Program-made: the position numbers and the translations under genes
Assembly (NCBI GenBank): GCA_039939375.1
Contig: JBDVJO010000011.1
Span: forward strand, 434,001-498,000
DNA length: 64,000 bases
Direction of reading: 5' to 3'
From: Paracrocinitomix sp039939375
Lineage (GTDB): Bacteria; Bacteroidota; Bacteroidia; Flavobacteriales_D; Crocinitomicaceae
Shown: positions 17,025-26,300 of the stretch, in pieces
Layout: every line of letters begins with the position of its first letter
Position numbering within the stretch: the first letter of the stretch is position 1
The notes under the pieces: model-generated
What the model was told of the DNA's origin: nothing
The model's database searches: none
What the model saw: only the letters and a program-made list of their open reading frames with translations

Positions 17025-18146
17025 ATGGCAGGAATATATCTGCACATTCCTTTTTGTAAAAAGAAATGTCATTATTGCGATTTTCATTTTTCTACAAAAC
17101 TTGATGGGCAACAGCAAATGGTGGATGCCATCATTTCTGAAGCAAAACAAAGGCAATCTTACTTATCAGAAACAATAGAAACCATCTACTTTGGTGGCGG
17201 AACACCTTCGCTGCTGACGGATGCGCAGTTGCAAAACATCCTACAATCACTTCATGAAATTTTTGATGTCGCAGCAGATGCTGAGGTCACTTTAGAGTGT
17301 AATCCTGATGATTTAAATGAAGCCAACTTGACTTCTTTTCTTAAGATAGGTGTGAATAGATTAAGTATCGGAATTCAATCTTTTGATGACGAAGTATTGC
17401 AATTCATGAATCGTGCTCACAATGCAAAAGAAGCGATTAATGTTATTTCTTTAGCCCAAGATGTTGGATTCAAAAATATCACCGCCGACCTTATTTATGG
17501 CATTCCAAACAAGTCATTTGAATACTGGAAAAATCAAGTTGATTTAATGCTAAAACAAAATGTTCAGCATATTTCTGCTTATTGTTTAACGGTAGAACCT
17601 AAAACCGTGTTTGGACATAAAAAAATGAAGGGCGAACTGATTGAACTGGCAGATGAAGAAAGTTTACGCCAATTTAATTATTTGAAAGATACACTGGCAA
17701 TAAATGGATTTGAGCAATATGAAATTTCAAATTTTGCTAAAACCAATGCCGTTTCTAAACATAATTCAGCCTATTGGTTGGGTAAAAATTATTTGGGATT
17801 AGGTCCTTCAGCACATTCGTATAATGGTGAAAGCAGGTCATGGAACATTGCAAATAATAATCTATATGTAAAAAAGATTGTAGCCAATGAGGCAGCTTTT
17901 GAAACAGAATTACTGTCTCCCTCTGACAAGTTCAATGACTACGTTTTAACGCGACTTAGAACCATTTGGGGGATTTCAAAATCTGAAATCAACGACTTAG
18001 CACAAGGACAATCTTTAGATGAGTTTTATCAAACCTGCAGAAATCATATTTCATCTGAAAACTTGAGAGAGACAGAAGTAGGTTATTTTTTGACTGAAAA
18101 AGGCAAATTCATTGCTGATAGAGTAGCGGCTGATCTTTTCATTTAA
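17025..18146 (+). CDS. hemW: Radical SAM haem chaperone HemW
   Basis: A 373-aa radical SAM protein of the HemN-like clade. The cluster motif is C11-X3-C15-X2-C18 (FCKKKCHYCDF). The next hallmarks are YFGGGTPSLL (about 58-67), LECNPDD, RLSIGIQSFDD and ADLIYGIP. HemW delivers haem to respiratory proteins; oxygen-independent coproporphyrinogen oxidase (HemN) is the old annotation for such proteins. The extra N-terminal Cys and insertions of true HemN are absent, which favours HemW. It lies 16 bp after the peptide-binding gene and 23 bp before the msrC-like gene. Confidence 0.94.
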   Translation: MAGIYLHIPFCKKKCHYCDFHFSTKLDGQQQMVDAIISEAKQRQSYLSETIETIYFGGGTPSLLTDAQLQNILQSLHEIFDVAADAEVTLECNPDDLNEANLTSFLKIGVNRLSIGIQSFDDEVLQFMNRAHNAKEAINVISLAQDVGFKNITADLIYGIPNKSFEYWKNQVDLMLKQNVQHISAYCLTVEPKTVFGHKKMKGELIELADEESLRQFNYLKDTLAINGFEQYEISNFAKTNAVSKHNSAYWLGKNYLGLGPSAHSYNGESRSWNIANNNLYVKKIVANEAAFETELLSPSDKFNDYVLTRLRTIWGISKSEINDLAQGQSLDEFYQTCRNHISSENLRETEVGYFLTEKGKFIADRVAADLFI

Positions 18147-18151
18147 AAGCT

Positions 18152-18159
18152 TAATTTTG
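18152..18159 (+). promoter_or_regulatory. Bacteroidota -7 box before the fRMsr gene
   Basis: TAATTTTG, an exact TAnnTTTG match, begins six bases after the hemW stop and ends ten bases before the next ATG, suggesting an internal promoter with a very short leader. Confidence 0.35.
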
Positions 18160-18169
18160 CAATTCTAAC

Positions 18170-18658
18170 ATGGCAGAAGAATTAAAAATAGTAAAAGGCT
18201 CAAGAGAAGAAGTGTATTCAACGCTCATTCCTCAAATTAAGGCATTGGTTGATGGAGAAACAGATTTTGTAGCGAATTGCGCAAACATTGCAGCAGCCCT
18301 TAGGCAGTCTTTCGGATTCTTTTGGGTGGGATTCTATTTCGTAAAAAACCAAGATGAGTTGGTTTTAGGACCCTTTCAAGGAGATATTGCTTGTACTAGA
18401 ATTAAAATCGGTAAAGGCGTTTGCGGTGCTTCATGGGAAAAGGCGGAGACGATTATTGTAGATGATGTAGATGCTTTTCCCGGTCATATTGCATGCAGTT
18501 CGGCAAGTAAATCTGAAATTGTGGTGCCAATTAAAAAAGGAGATGTTGTGTTGGGTGTAATAGATGTAGATTCTGATAAACTAGCTGATTTCTCTGAAGT
18601 GGATAAAATATACCTAGAACAATTGGCGTTAGTCATCTCTGATCTTATAAAAGCGTAA
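18170..18658 (+). CDS. msrC: Free methionine-R-sulfoxide reductase (GAF domain)
   Basis: A 162-aa single GAF-domain protein that reduces free methionine-(R)-sulfoxide in the cytosol. The three redox cysteines of the family are C75 (GDIACTRI), C85 (KGVCGASW) and C109 (GHIACSSASKSEI). Their spacing of 10 and 24 residues equals that of the E. coli enzyme (84, 94, 118). FFWVGFYFV and the closing VDSDKLADFSEVDK are also characteristic. Its stop overlaps the next gene's ATG by one base, so the two are translationally coupled. The role is repair of oxidised methionine. Confidence 0.93.
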   Translation: MAEELKIVKGSREEVYSTLIPQIKALVDGETDFVANCANIAAALRQSFGFFWVGFYFVKNQDELVLGPFQGDIACTRIKIGKGVCGASWEKAETIIVDDVDAFPGHIACSSASKSEIVVPIKKGDVVLGVIDVDSDKLADFSEVDKIYLEQLALVISDLIKA

Positions 18659-20235
18659 TGCAAAAATTCTATTGGCTTATTCTAATTACTTTGATGTACA
18701 GTTGTGCACAAGTAACACCATTAACTGGTGGTCCAAAAGATATTTCTGCGCCCAGAATTGATTCGGCGAAAACAGTTCCTTACAATGGTCAATTAAATTA
18801 TACTAGTAAAAAGATTGAAATAAAATTTGATGAGTTCATTCAACTTAACAAGGCAAGTGAGAATATTTTAATTATTCCGCAACAGACAGAGCGTCCAATA
18901 ATTTCGGCTAAAAACAAAAAATTAACCATAGAGTTGGTGGATGATTTGCTGCCAAACACTACGTATAACATCACCTTTAATAATGCTGTACAAGATATTT
19001 CTGAACGAAATGACTCTGTGTTTCAATTTGTTTTTTCAACTGGTAATTACATAGACTCTTTGCAGCTTTCTGGTTCAATTTCAGACGCATTTACAAATGC
19101 TCCTTTGCCAGGAATGTTAATTGGTTTATATCCAGATTCTATTCAATTGCAATATGATTCTATCCCAGTTAAACGGAAGCCAACTTACCTAGTACAAAGT
19201 GATAGCAAAGGGTCCTTTTCTATGAACTATATTAAAAATGGCGCTTATTATTTGTTTGGATACAAAGACAAAAATAAAAACTTGAAATTGGACGGAAACG
19301 AAGAGAGAGCCTTCATTAAAGAGCAAAAAATAGTGTTGAATGAGAATAAAGACAGCATTCAGTTAAAAGCATATCTACCAAAAAACAATGAAGTAGAAAT
19401 TGAGGATGTAAATTTCAAATTCCCTGGTCAGGTTGAGGTTATACTTTCTAATCCACCAGATAGTTTTGCTATTTCTTCTCAGTTAAATCTCATTAAAGAA
19501 GAAACCGGAAAAGCAGATTCTTTGATTTATTGGCTCGCAGAAAACCCTGTTCCGAAAATGCGATTTTATACTGTTTTAGATGGTGTAAAAGACACCGCTA
19601 AACCAATTTACTCCGGAACTCCAGATAAAATTGAAGAGGTAAAATTAAAATCGACAAATAATGTTTTGAAAGGAAAATTGTATCCAAAGGAAAAATTAAT
19701 TTTCACCTTCAATGAGCCGATTTTGAGTTTTGACACCACCAAGATTAGAGCTTTTGATAAGGATTCAAATAGACTCGCTTTGCCTTTTATCAACAGTAAT
19801 GTAAGAGAGTTTTCTATTGACGTCCAAGAAACGTTAATCAATGAAATATATTTAGATAGCGGAGCCGTAAAATCATTGTACGGTAGGGTTCATGGGAAAG
19901 AAGTAAAAGTGATTTTTGAATGCTTGAAAGAAGATTATTATGGTAATTTAATCGTCAATGTAGACACCTCTTTTACCGAAAATTGTATCGTTCATTTACT
20001 GGATATGAAAAACGAAGTGGTAAGAGAAGTTCCTTTTGCAAATAAAATGACCTTTGAAAATATGCTGCCAGGTGATTATCAAATTAGAATTATTATTGAC
20101 GCAGATAACAACGGAAAATGGTCTGAAGGAAATATGACTACTTTTACCGAACCCGAACAAGTGATATACTATAGCGGAAAAGCAAGTGTAAAATCAAAAT
20201 GGGATAAAGAAATAGATTGGATTTTTTCAGAATAG
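18658..20235 (+). CDS. Ig-like (SbsA-type) domain lipoprotein
   Basis: A 525-aa lipoprotein (signal with C16 in MYSCAQVTPLTGG). The N-terminal domain shows the Bacteroidota SbsA/Big_5 pattern: PLTGGPKDISAPRI, IEIKFDEFIQL, then LPNTTYNITFNNAVQDI. Further beta-sandwich domains follow, ending DADNNGKWSEGN, an EF-hand-like Asp loop. Probably an outer-membrane-anchored structural protein; its partner is unknown. It overlaps the preceding gene by one base (TAATG) and is followed after one base by the methyltransferase gene, so it sits in one operon. Confidence 0.85.
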   Translation: MQKFYWLILITLMYSCAQVTPLTGGPKDISAPRIDSAKTVPYNGQLNYTSKKIEIKFDEFIQLNKASENILIIPQQTERPIISAKNKKLTIELVDDLLPNTTYNITFNNAVQDISERNDSVFQFVFSTGNYIDSLQLSGSISDAFTNAPLPGMLIGLYPDSIQLQYDSIPVKRKPTYLVQSDSKGSFSMNYIKNGAYYLFGYKDKNKNLKLDGNEERAFIKEQKIVLNENKDSIQLKAYLPKNNEVEIEDVNFKFPGQVEVILSNPPDSFAISSQLNLIKEETGKADSLIYWLAENPVPKMRFYTVLDGVKDTAKPIYSGTPDKIEEVKLKSTNNVLKGKLYPKEKLIFTFNEPILSFDTTKIRAFDKDSNRLALPFINSNVREFSIDVQETLINEIYLDSGAVKSLYGRVHGKEVKVIFECLKEDYYGNLIVNVDTSFTENCIVHLLDMKNEVVREVPFANKMTFENMLPGDYQIRIIIDADNNGKWSEGNMTTFTEPEQVIYYSGKASVKSKWDKEIDWIFSE

Positions 20236-20236
20236 A

Positions 20237-21094
20237 ATGGGTTGGTTTAAAGATATATTGAAGAGTAAGTTTTATATTTTGAAAGTGAGAAATCGCTTTT
20301 CAGCAGAGACTCAAATTGCACAACGCAGTTTATATAACCAATATCAAAAATGGGCTGAAGAAGGAAAGTCGGTTCCGCTAAATGAAACTGGTTTTAGAGT
20401 GTTTTCTCAGTATGAAGAAGACGGAAAATTGCTTTATATTTTCTCGGTTATCGGAATGCAACACAAAACCTTTGTTGAAATCGGATCTGATGACGGAATA
20501 AATAGTAATTGTGCCAATTTGGCCTTCAATTTTGGATATCGCGGGTTGTTTTTAGACGGAAATCCAAAGGCGATAAAAAGAGGACGAAAATTTTATTCAA
20601 AATATCCACATCCATGGATGTATGCGCCAACATTTACTTGCGCGAAAGTTCAAGCAGAGAATATCAATCAATTGTGTAAAGACGCAAATTTAGAAGGAGA
20701 TATTGATTTGTTAAGCATAGACATTGATGGCAATGATTTTTGGGTATGGAAAGCTTTAGAACAAGTTTCTCCAAATGTCGTGATTATTGAAACGCATGTT
20801 GAGTTAGGAATGAGAAGTATAGTTGTTCCTTATGACAAAAACTATGTATTCCCGGGTAAACATCCTGTTTATCACGGGGCTTCTGTTCCGGCAATGATTA
20901 AAATGGCAAAAAGCAAAGGCTATCGATTAGTTGGAGCAAATGAACTGGGCTTTAACTTAATCTTTGTGAAAAACGGTTTAGGTGAAGCGCATTTGCCAGA
21001 GGTTACTGCTGAATCTGTATTGCAGCATCCTTCGGTTAAAGAATCTTGGAAACGATTCGAACCCATCAAAGATTGGGAATTTGAGGAGGTTTAA
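20237..21094 (+). CDS. FkbM-type SAM-dependent methyltransferase
   Basis: A 285-aa soluble protein. The S-adenosylmethionine-binding region is TFVEIGSDDGINSNC (motif I, E and G residues) followed by GYRGLFLDGNPKAIKR (acidic end of beta 2) and LLSIDIDGNDFWVWKAL, as in FkbM-like methyltransferases. The family often O-methylates glycans or polyketides. The substrate here is unknown, although position after an outer-membrane lipoprotein gene is compatible with a cell-surface polysaccharide role. It ends 140 bp before purD, with a purD promoter box in the gap. Confidence 0.8.
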   Translation: MGWFKDILKSKFYILKVRNRFSAETQIAQRSLYNQYQKWAEEGKSVPLNETGFRVFSQYEEDGKLLYIFSVIGMQHKTFVEIGSDDGINSNCANLAFNFGYRGLFLDGNPKAIKRGRKFYSKYPHPWMYAPTFTCAKVQAENINQLCKDANLEGDIDLLSIDIDGNDFWVWKALEQVSPNVVIIETHVELGMRSIVVPYDKNYVFPGKHPVYHGASVPAMIKMAKSKGYRLVGANELGFNLIFVKNGLGEAHLPEVTAESVLQHPSVKESWKRFEPIKDWEFEEV

Positions 21095-21180
21095 TACCTG
21101 TTCTAACCAGTCACAATCCTTCCGTTCAAAAATTCTTGTCATTGTTGATAAGATTTTAGCTTTCAACATACTGCTTTATC

Positions 21181-21188
21181 TACCTTTG
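21181..21188 (+). promoter_or_regulatory. Bacteroidota -7 box before purD
   Basis: TACCTTTG, an exact TAnnTTTG match, 46 bases upstream of the purD ATG. No clear TTG at -33. It indicates that purD is transcribed separately from the methyltransferase gene. Confidence 0.5.
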
Positions 21189-21234
21189 TATTTCTATTCA
21201 GCAAAGATTATAAAACGTCTTAAAAACGATTAAA

Positions 21235-22521
21235 ATGAACATTTTAGTACTAGGGTCAGGAGGAAGAGAGCACGCAATTGGTTGGAAAATTGCACAGAGT
21301 TCTCAAATTGATAAACTTTTCATTGCTCCAGGTAATGCCGGAACAAGTTTAGTAGGAACGAATGTTGACATGCAAGTAGATGATTTTGAGAAAATCAGAG
21401 AATTTTGCTTGGCTGAAAAAATAGATCATGTTGTAGTTGGACCAGAAAAACCGTTGGTTGATGGAATTGCCGATTATTTTGCTGCTGATCCAGACTTGAA
21501 AAAAATTGGATTAATCGGACCAAACAAGGCGGGAGCACAATTAGAAGGGTCGAAAGATTTTTCTAAAAAGTTCATGAAGAAATACAACATTCCAACGGCT
21601 AAATATCAATCCGTAACAAAAGAGAATATTGAAGAAGGTTACGCTTTTTTAGATAAGATGAAATCGCCATACGTGTTAAAAGCTGATGGTTTGGCATCCG
21701 GAAAAGGAGTGTTGATTATTGAAGATTTAGACGAAGCGAAAAAAGAATTGAAGTTAATGGTTGAAGAGGCTAAGTTTGGTGATGCCTCTACCAAAGTAGT
21801 GATTGAAGAGTTTTTAGATGGAGTAGAATTATCTGTTTTCGTGATCACAGATGGACAATCCTATAAGATTTTACCAGAAGCTAAAGATTATAAGAGAATA
21901 GGTGAAGGCGACACAGGACTCATGACAGGGGGAATGGGAGCTGTTTCTCCAGTTCCGTTCGCCACTGGTGCTTTCATGGATAAAATAGAAAATCAGGTAA
22001 TCATTCCAACCATCAAAGGCTTGAAAAAAGAAGGAATTGAGTACCGTGGATTCATCTTTTTTGGATTAATCAATGTCAAAAAAGATCCTTACGTAATTGA
22101 GTACAATTGCAGAATGGGAGATCCTGAAACAGAAGTGGTAATGCCAAGATTGAAATCTGATATCCTTGAATTATTTGAAGGTGTTGCAACTCAAACCCTT
22201 TCTGAAAGAGATGTCGTTTTTGACGAAAGAACGGCTACCGGAGTCATGATGGTGTCAGGAGGATATCCGGGTGCTTATCAAAAAGAAAAAACCATTGAAG
22301 GCGTTTCAGGAATCTTTGATAGTATCATTTTTCATGCAGGAACCAAACAAGACGGCCCTACTTATGTGACAGCGGGTGGAAGAGTTCTTTGCGTCACATC
22401 TTATGGTAAAAACCAGGCAAAAGCACTAGAAAAATCTTACGAAAACGCGGCTAAAATTAATTTTGACGGTGCTTATTATCGAAAAGATATCGGTTTTGAT
22501 ATTCCTGAACTTGACAAATAG
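21235..22521 (+). CDS. purD: Phosphoribosylamine-glycine ligase
   Basis: A 428-aa ATP-grasp enzyme of de novo purine synthesis that joins phosphoribosylamine and glycine to form GAR. The start MNILVLGSGGREHAIGWK is the family signature, followed by GPEKPLVDGI, ADGLASGKGV (ATP-binding), VEEFLDGVELS and RMGDPETEVVMPRL (metal/ATP site). The length is normal and the gene is isolated from other pur genes. Immediate neighbours are unrelated. Confidence 0.98.
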   Translation: MNILVLGSGGREHAIGWKIAQSSQIDKLFIAPGNAGTSLVGTNVDMQVDDFEKIREFCLAEKIDHVVVGPEKPLVDGIADYFAADPDLKKIGLIGPNKAGAQLEGSKDFSKKFMKKYNIPTAKYQSVTKENIEEGYAFLDKMKSPYVLKADGLASGKGVLIIEDLDEAKKELKLMVEEAKFGDASTKVVIEEFLDGVELSVFVITDGQSYKILPEAKDYKRIGEGDTGLMTGGMGAVSPVPFATGAFMDKIENQVIIPTIKGLKKEGIEYRGFIFFGLINVKKDPYVIEYNCRMGDPETEVVMPRLKSDILELFEGVATQTLSERDVVFDERTATGVMMVSGGYPGAYQKEKTIEGVSGIFDSIIFHAGTKQDGPTYVTAGGRVLCVTSYGKNQAKALEKSYENAAKINFDGAYYRKDIGFDIPELDK

Positions 22522-22609
22522 TTCTGTGAATCAACAGACATAAGACAATAAACCCTGCTTTCGAGCTAAAAAATTCATACATTTACATTAATTACTTTGT
22601 AAACGATAA

Positions 22610-23872
22610 ATGGACCCCGCTTCCCAGACCGTATTAATTATAGTCATAACACTCGTTTTTTCAGCCTTTTTCTCAGGTATGGAAATCGCTTTTATTTCGG
22701 CAAATCGCCTCAAAATAGAGCTTGACAATCAAAGAGGATCTTTTACGGGTAGAATATTATCTTACTTCGTAAAGCACACCCCTAACTTTATTTCTGCCAT
22801 GCTGCTAGGAAACAACGCTTCTTTAGTTGTTTACGGAATTTTTATGGCGCAATTGCTAGAGCCAGTATTCGCAGCAATGACAGATTCAAGTGCTTTGATT
22901 TTATTAATGCAAACAGTGGTGTCAACGTTAATTGTCTTAATTACGGCTGAGTTTTTACCAAAGGCTCTTTTTAGAATAAACCCAAATAGAAGCTTGAAAG
23001 TTGGAGCAGTGCCATTATTCTTATTCTATTGCTTGTTCTATGTTCCCACCTTGTTAACCATGTCAATTTCTAAGTTTTTCTTAAAGTTGATGAAGGTGGA
23101 TATATCTGATTCAGAACAAGCATTCTCCAAAGTTGATTTAGATCACTACGTAAGAGACATTAACGATAGAATGGATGATGCTATGGAGATGGATAATGAA
23201 ATCCAGATTCTTCAGAATGCCTTAGAGTTTGATACGGTCAAAGCTAGAGATTGTATGATTCCGAGAACAGACATTGTGGCTTTGAATATTGAAGATGACG
23301 TCCAAAAATTGAAAGATAAATTCATCAATACTGGTTTGTCTAAAATACTGATATACAGAGATTCAATTGACAATGTAATTGGATATGTACATGCGCATGA
23401 ACTGTTTTCAAAACCAGACGCTATAAAACAAGTCTTGTTACCGATTTTTATCGTTCCTGAAGCCGTGTTAGTGAAGGACCTATTACAGCAATTTACCAAA
23501 CAAAAAAGGTCAATTGCGGTGGTGGTGGATGAGTTTGGGGGAACTTCCGGAATCATCACAGTTGAAGATATCGTAGAAGAAATTTTTGGAGAAATTGAAG
23601 ATGAACATGACAAAGAAGATGTGGTTGAGCAAAAAATAAGTGAAAATACGCACCTTTTTTCTGGTCGATTAGAAATTGATTATCTGAGAGACGAACACCA
23701 AATAGCTTTACCAGAAAGTTCAGAGTATGAAACCCTTGCAGGTTTTGTAATCAACCAATTAGAGGAGATCCCCAAGCCAAACACAGTTTTAGAAACCGAA
23801 GATTTTGTGCTAACGGTAATGGAAGTTTCAGACTCTAAAATCGATATAATTAAAATCAAGGTTAAAGATTAG
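22610..23872 (+). CDS. CNNM/CorC-type membrane protein (hemolysin family)
   Basis: A 420-aa inner-membrane protein. The DUF21/CNNM transmembrane domain spans about 1-190 (SAFFSGMEIAFISANRLKIE is its signature), followed by two CBS domains (about 200-330, AFDTVKARDCMIPRT; FGGTSGIITVEDIVEEIFGEI) and a CorC-HlyC C-terminal domain. The family transports or regulates divalent cations, mainly magnesium, and is often mislabelled hemolysin. GldE of gliding bacteria is a paralogue of the same architecture, but nothing here indicates GldE specifically. Monocistronic. Confidence 0.9.
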   Translation: MDPASQTVLIIVITLVFSAFFSGMEIAFISANRLKIELDNQRGSFTGRILSYFVKHTPNFISAMLLGNNASLVVYGIFMAQLLEPVFAAMTDSSALILLMQTVVSTLIVLITAEFLPKALFRINPNRSLKVGAVPLFLFYCLFYVPTLLTMSISKFFLKLMKVDISDSEQAFSKVDLDHYVRDINDRMDDAMEMDNEIQILQNALEFDTVKARDCMIPRTDIVALNIEDDVQKLKDKFINTGLSKILIYRDSIDNVIGYVHAHELFSKPDAIKQVLLPIFIVPEAVLVKDLLQQFTKQKRSIAVVVDEFGGTSGIITVEDIVEEIFGEIEDEHDKEDVVEQKISENTHLFSGRLEIDYLRDEHQIALPESSEYETLAGFVINQLEEIPKPNTVLETEDFVLTVMEVSDSKIDIIKIKVKD

Positions 23873-23982
23873 CGCTGCGGCGAATAATAAATCATTAACG
23901 TATTTCTACCCAAATTAAATTGGCTTTATTTGATGCCAGCTTAATTTTTCATATTTTTGTTACTCATCAAAACAAAGAAGAG

Positions 23983-24423
23983 ATGTTTAAAGGAGGCAAT
24001 GGAAAAACAGCTGGACCAACAAATTCACCAGATAAATTAAACCGTATCGTTGAAGGAACTAGCATTAAAGGAGATGTAAAAACAGACTCTAATTTTAGAA
24101 TGGATGGTTCACTTGAAGGAACTTTAGAGGCAGCAGGAAAATTGGTAATTGGTGTTACGGGTAAAATTACTGGAGATATCTTTTGTGCAAATGCAGATAT
24201 TGAAGGTGAAATTCACGGTAACATCAAAGTAGATGGATTGTTAATGATGAAGTCAACAGCTAAGATTATTGGAAATGTGGTAGCTGGTAAAATTGGTGTT
24301 GAAACTGGAGCGAAGTTTGAAGGTAACTGTAACATGAGTAACGCTCCTGTTGAGGTAACCAATAAGGTAGTGAAAGAGCAAGAGGTGAAATCAGAATCTG
24401 AAGAAGAGCAGCTTGTTTATTAA
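23983..24423 (+). CDS. Bactofilin (polymer-forming cytoskeletal protein)
   Basis: A 146-aa protein with the bactofilin beta-helix (about 25-125): short repeats such as EGTSIKGDVKTDSNFRMDG, LEGTLEAAGKLVIG, GKITGDIFCANADIEGEIHGNI. It polymerises without nucleotide to form cytoskeletal scaffolds at the membrane. The ATG at 23983, preceded by a purine-rich AAAGAAGAG, is preferred to an in-frame TTG at 23920, since the extra 21 residues are not bactofilin-like. Its stop overlaps the atpZ start (TAATG), so it heads the ATP synthase operon, a neighbourhood typical of Bacteroidota. Confidence 0.9.
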   Translation: MFKGGNGKTAGPTNSPDKLNRIVEGTSIKGDVKTDSNFRMDGSLEGTLEAAGKLVIGVTGKITGDIFCANADIEGEIHGNIKVDGLLMMKSTAKIIGNVVAGKIGVETGAKFEGNCNMSNAPVEVTNKVVKEQEVKSESEEEQLVY

Positions 24424-24680
24424 TGGGTGAACCAAATAAAGAGACTCCAGAATCTGAGTCTCAAAAATCTAAAAGAAAACCGAATCAACTCATGCGATTC
24501 TCAGGGATGGCAGTTCAAATGGGCGCGACCATAGGTCTAGGTGCTTGGGGAGGATCTGTTCTGGATGCGAAATATCAAACCGAGAAACCACTTTGGACAA
24601 TAGGCTTGTCATTATTGGGAGTATTTATCTCCTTATATTTGCTGATTCAACAAGCAAAAAAATTATCAGATGATTCCTAG
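24423..24680 (+). CDS. atpZ: AtpZ/AtpI-family ATP synthase accessory membrane protein
   Basis: An 85-aa protein with two transmembrane helices (about 34-51 and 57-75) and a charged N-terminus. MGATIGLGAWGGSVLDAKY is the conserved AtpZ/AtpI pattern. The family is linked to assembly of the c-ring and magnesium uptake during ATP synthase biogenesis. The start codon overlaps the bactofilin stop by one base, and its own end overlaps the next gene by 11 bp. Confidence 0.85.
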   Translation: MGEPNKETPESESQKSKRKPNQLMRFSGMAVQMGATIGLGAWGGSVLDAKYQTEKPLWTIGLSLLGVFISLYLLIQQAKKLSDDS

Positions 24681-25095
24681 CGACTATCGCAAAACAAGTT
24701 TAATTTCTTTCTTTTCGGTAATTCTGATTATTTGGGCAATTAACTTCGCTTTTATCCAAGGTGCTTTTTTAACGGACTATATTCGTATGCCTTATTGGTG
24801 GGCAATTTATCTATTTCTAATCCCGCAGTTCTTATTGGCTTATTTCTATGTGTTAAAAAAAGCGGCAAGTAAAAAAACAATTCCAGAGGTTGGAAAAAAG
24901 TTTATCATAACGCTAACCTTAAGAATGTTTGCGGCTATTATTTTTCTTTTTCCTTGGCTAATTGAACAAGATGAGACTTCTAAACCAATGGTAGGACAAT
25001 TCTTCTTCGTTTTCTTTCCGTTATTAGTGGTAGAAATTAAGCTATTAGTCAGCTTTTTAAACACTTCTGTCCAAGATTTTTCAGAAGAGGAGTAA
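24670..25095 (+). CDS. Four-helix membrane protein of the ATP synthase operon
   Basis: A 141-aa protein with four predicted membrane helices (about 11-30, 43-62, 76-97, 108-127) and short polar ends. It overlaps atpZ by 11 bp, indicating translational coupling. It lies exactly where a second AtpI-like gene sits in Bacteroidota atp operons. Sequence similarity to AtpI is not obvious by eye, so the assignment rests mainly on position and topology. Confidence 0.7.
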   Translation: MIPSDYRKTSLISFFSVILIIWAINFAFIQGAFLTDYIRMPYWWAIYLFLIPQFLLAYFYVLKKAASKKTIPEVGKKFIITLTLRMFAAIIFLFPWLIEQDETSKPMVGQFFFVFFPLLVVEIKLLVSFLNTSVQDFSEEE

Positions 25096-25134
25096 AAACT
25101 CTAAAAAAATTATGGGCAAATAGCTTTTTCTGTA

Positions 25135-25142
25135 TACCTTTG
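25135..25142 (+). promoter_or_regulatory. Bacteroidota -7 box before atpB
   Basis: TACCTTTG followed by CGCC, an exact TAnnTTTG match, 43 bases upstream of the atpB ATG. The -33 region reads TTATGG, one of the weaker forms. It probably provides an extra promoter for the structural atp genes. Confidence 0.5.
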
Positions 25143-25185
25143 CGCCGAATTTAAAAAGGGAATTTCCCGTTTTGCAATTTAGGAC

Positions 25186-26268
25186 ATGAAGAAAATTTTC
25201 GGACTTTTATTAGCCACAGTATTTACATTCAGCACTTTCGCAAGTGGAGGTGGTCATGATGAACCCGCAGAAAAGGGTCCTCTAAAGGATGCTGCAGGGC
25301 ATGCAATCCATCACGCCTTGGATGCACATGACATTCATTTAGCTGAAGGAGTCGTTATTCCTTTACCAATTATCTTATGGACAGATAATGGTTTAGTAAC
25401 ATTTATGTCATCAGAGTTTGGTCATGGAAGTCATAGTGAACCTGTGAGCAGAAATGGCATGAACTTCGTGAATCATCATGAAAAAATCTACCAGTTGAAC
25501 GCTGGTGCTCACGAATTAATATTGGATTCTGCTGGACATCCTGAAAATGGTAAGGAAATTACAATGGATTTTTCTATTACTAAAAATGTTGTTGCCTTGA
25601 TTTTAGTTGCTGGATTATTATTGTTCGTTTTTATTAAATCGGCTAGAAAATATAAAGGTGGCGTTCCTGTAGCGCCTAAAGGTATTGCAAAATGGACAGA
25701 ACCAGGAGTAGTTTTTGTTCAAGATATCGCAAAAGAAAATATTGAAGGAGATAAATACAAGAAGTTCACCCCTTATTTGTTAACGGTCTTTTTCTTCATA
25801 TTCTTCGGGAACTTATTGGGGTTGATTCCTTTCCTTTCTAATCCTAACATGACGGGAAGTATTTCTATTACATTATTATTGACAATGTTCACGTTTGTAA
25901 TCCAAATGATTAATTCGAAAAAAACTTATTGGTTACATATTGTGGATCCATTAGGAAATTCGCTTCCTTGGTATGGGAAGATTCCACTATACATAATTTT
26001 ATTGCCGATTGAAATTGCTGGAATTTTCATTAAACCTATTGCGTTAATGATTCGATTATTTGCGAACATCACCGCAGGCCACATTATTGTGGTTTCATTG
26101 ATTGCAATCATTTTTGTACAATATAATTTGGCTTGGTCAGCTCTATCCGTGCCAATGACATTATTTATTTCAGTTTTAGAGCTTTTAGTGGCTTTCTTAC
26201 AGGCTTATATCTTTACAATGCTTTCAGCAATGTATATAGGTTCGGCAGTAGAAAGTGCACACCATTAA
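25186..26268 (+). CDS. atpB: ATP synthase F0 subunit a
   Basis: A 360-aa proton-channel stator subunit of the inner-membrane F0 sector. After a signal-like N-terminus (1-20) comes an extracytoplasmic domain of about 120 residues rich in His (GGGHDEP, AGHAIHHALDAHDIH, FGHGSHSE, VNHHEK). The normal subunit a helices follow. The essential Arg lies in IALMIRLFANITAGH, and the Gln/Glu-rich last helix is ELLVAFLQAYIFTMLSAMYIG. The N-terminal extension is usual for Bacteroidota but long compared with E. coli (271 aa). Forms the a/c interface with atpE next door. Confidence 0.96.
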   Translation: MKKIFGLLLATVFTFSTFASGGGHDEPAEKGPLKDAAGHAIHHALDAHDIHLAEGVVIPLPIILWTDNGLVTFMSSEFGHGSHSEPVSRNGMNFVNHHEKIYQLNAGAHELILDSAGHPENGKEITMDFSITKNVVALILVAGLLLFVFIKSARKYKGGVPVAPKGIAKWTEPGVVFVQDIAKENIEGDKYKKFTPYLLTVFFFIFFGNLLGLIPFLSNPNMTGSISITLLLTMFTFVIQMINSKKTYWLHIVDPLGNSLPWYGKIPLYIILLPIEIAGIFIKPIALMIRLFANITAGHIIVVSLIAIIFVQYNLAWSALSVPMTLFISVLELLVAFLQAYIFTMLSAMYIGSAVESAHH

Positions 26269-26300
26269 ATTGTAATTTTTTTAATTAATATATATATAGT

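Noticed and set aside
20982..21233. Plus-strand 83-aa frame ending just before purD
   Set aside because: Most of it lies in another frame of the methyltransferase gene, its N-terminus has no signal or family pattern, and the purD promoter box lies inside it.
23212..23613. Minus-strand 133-aa frame inside the CNNM gene
   Set aside because: Antisense shadow of the CBS domains.
22610..23872. Gliding protein GldE for the CNNM/CorC-type gene
   Set aside because: Architecture is shared with GldE, but nothing in the sequence or neighbours indicates gliding; kept as a general CNNM protein.
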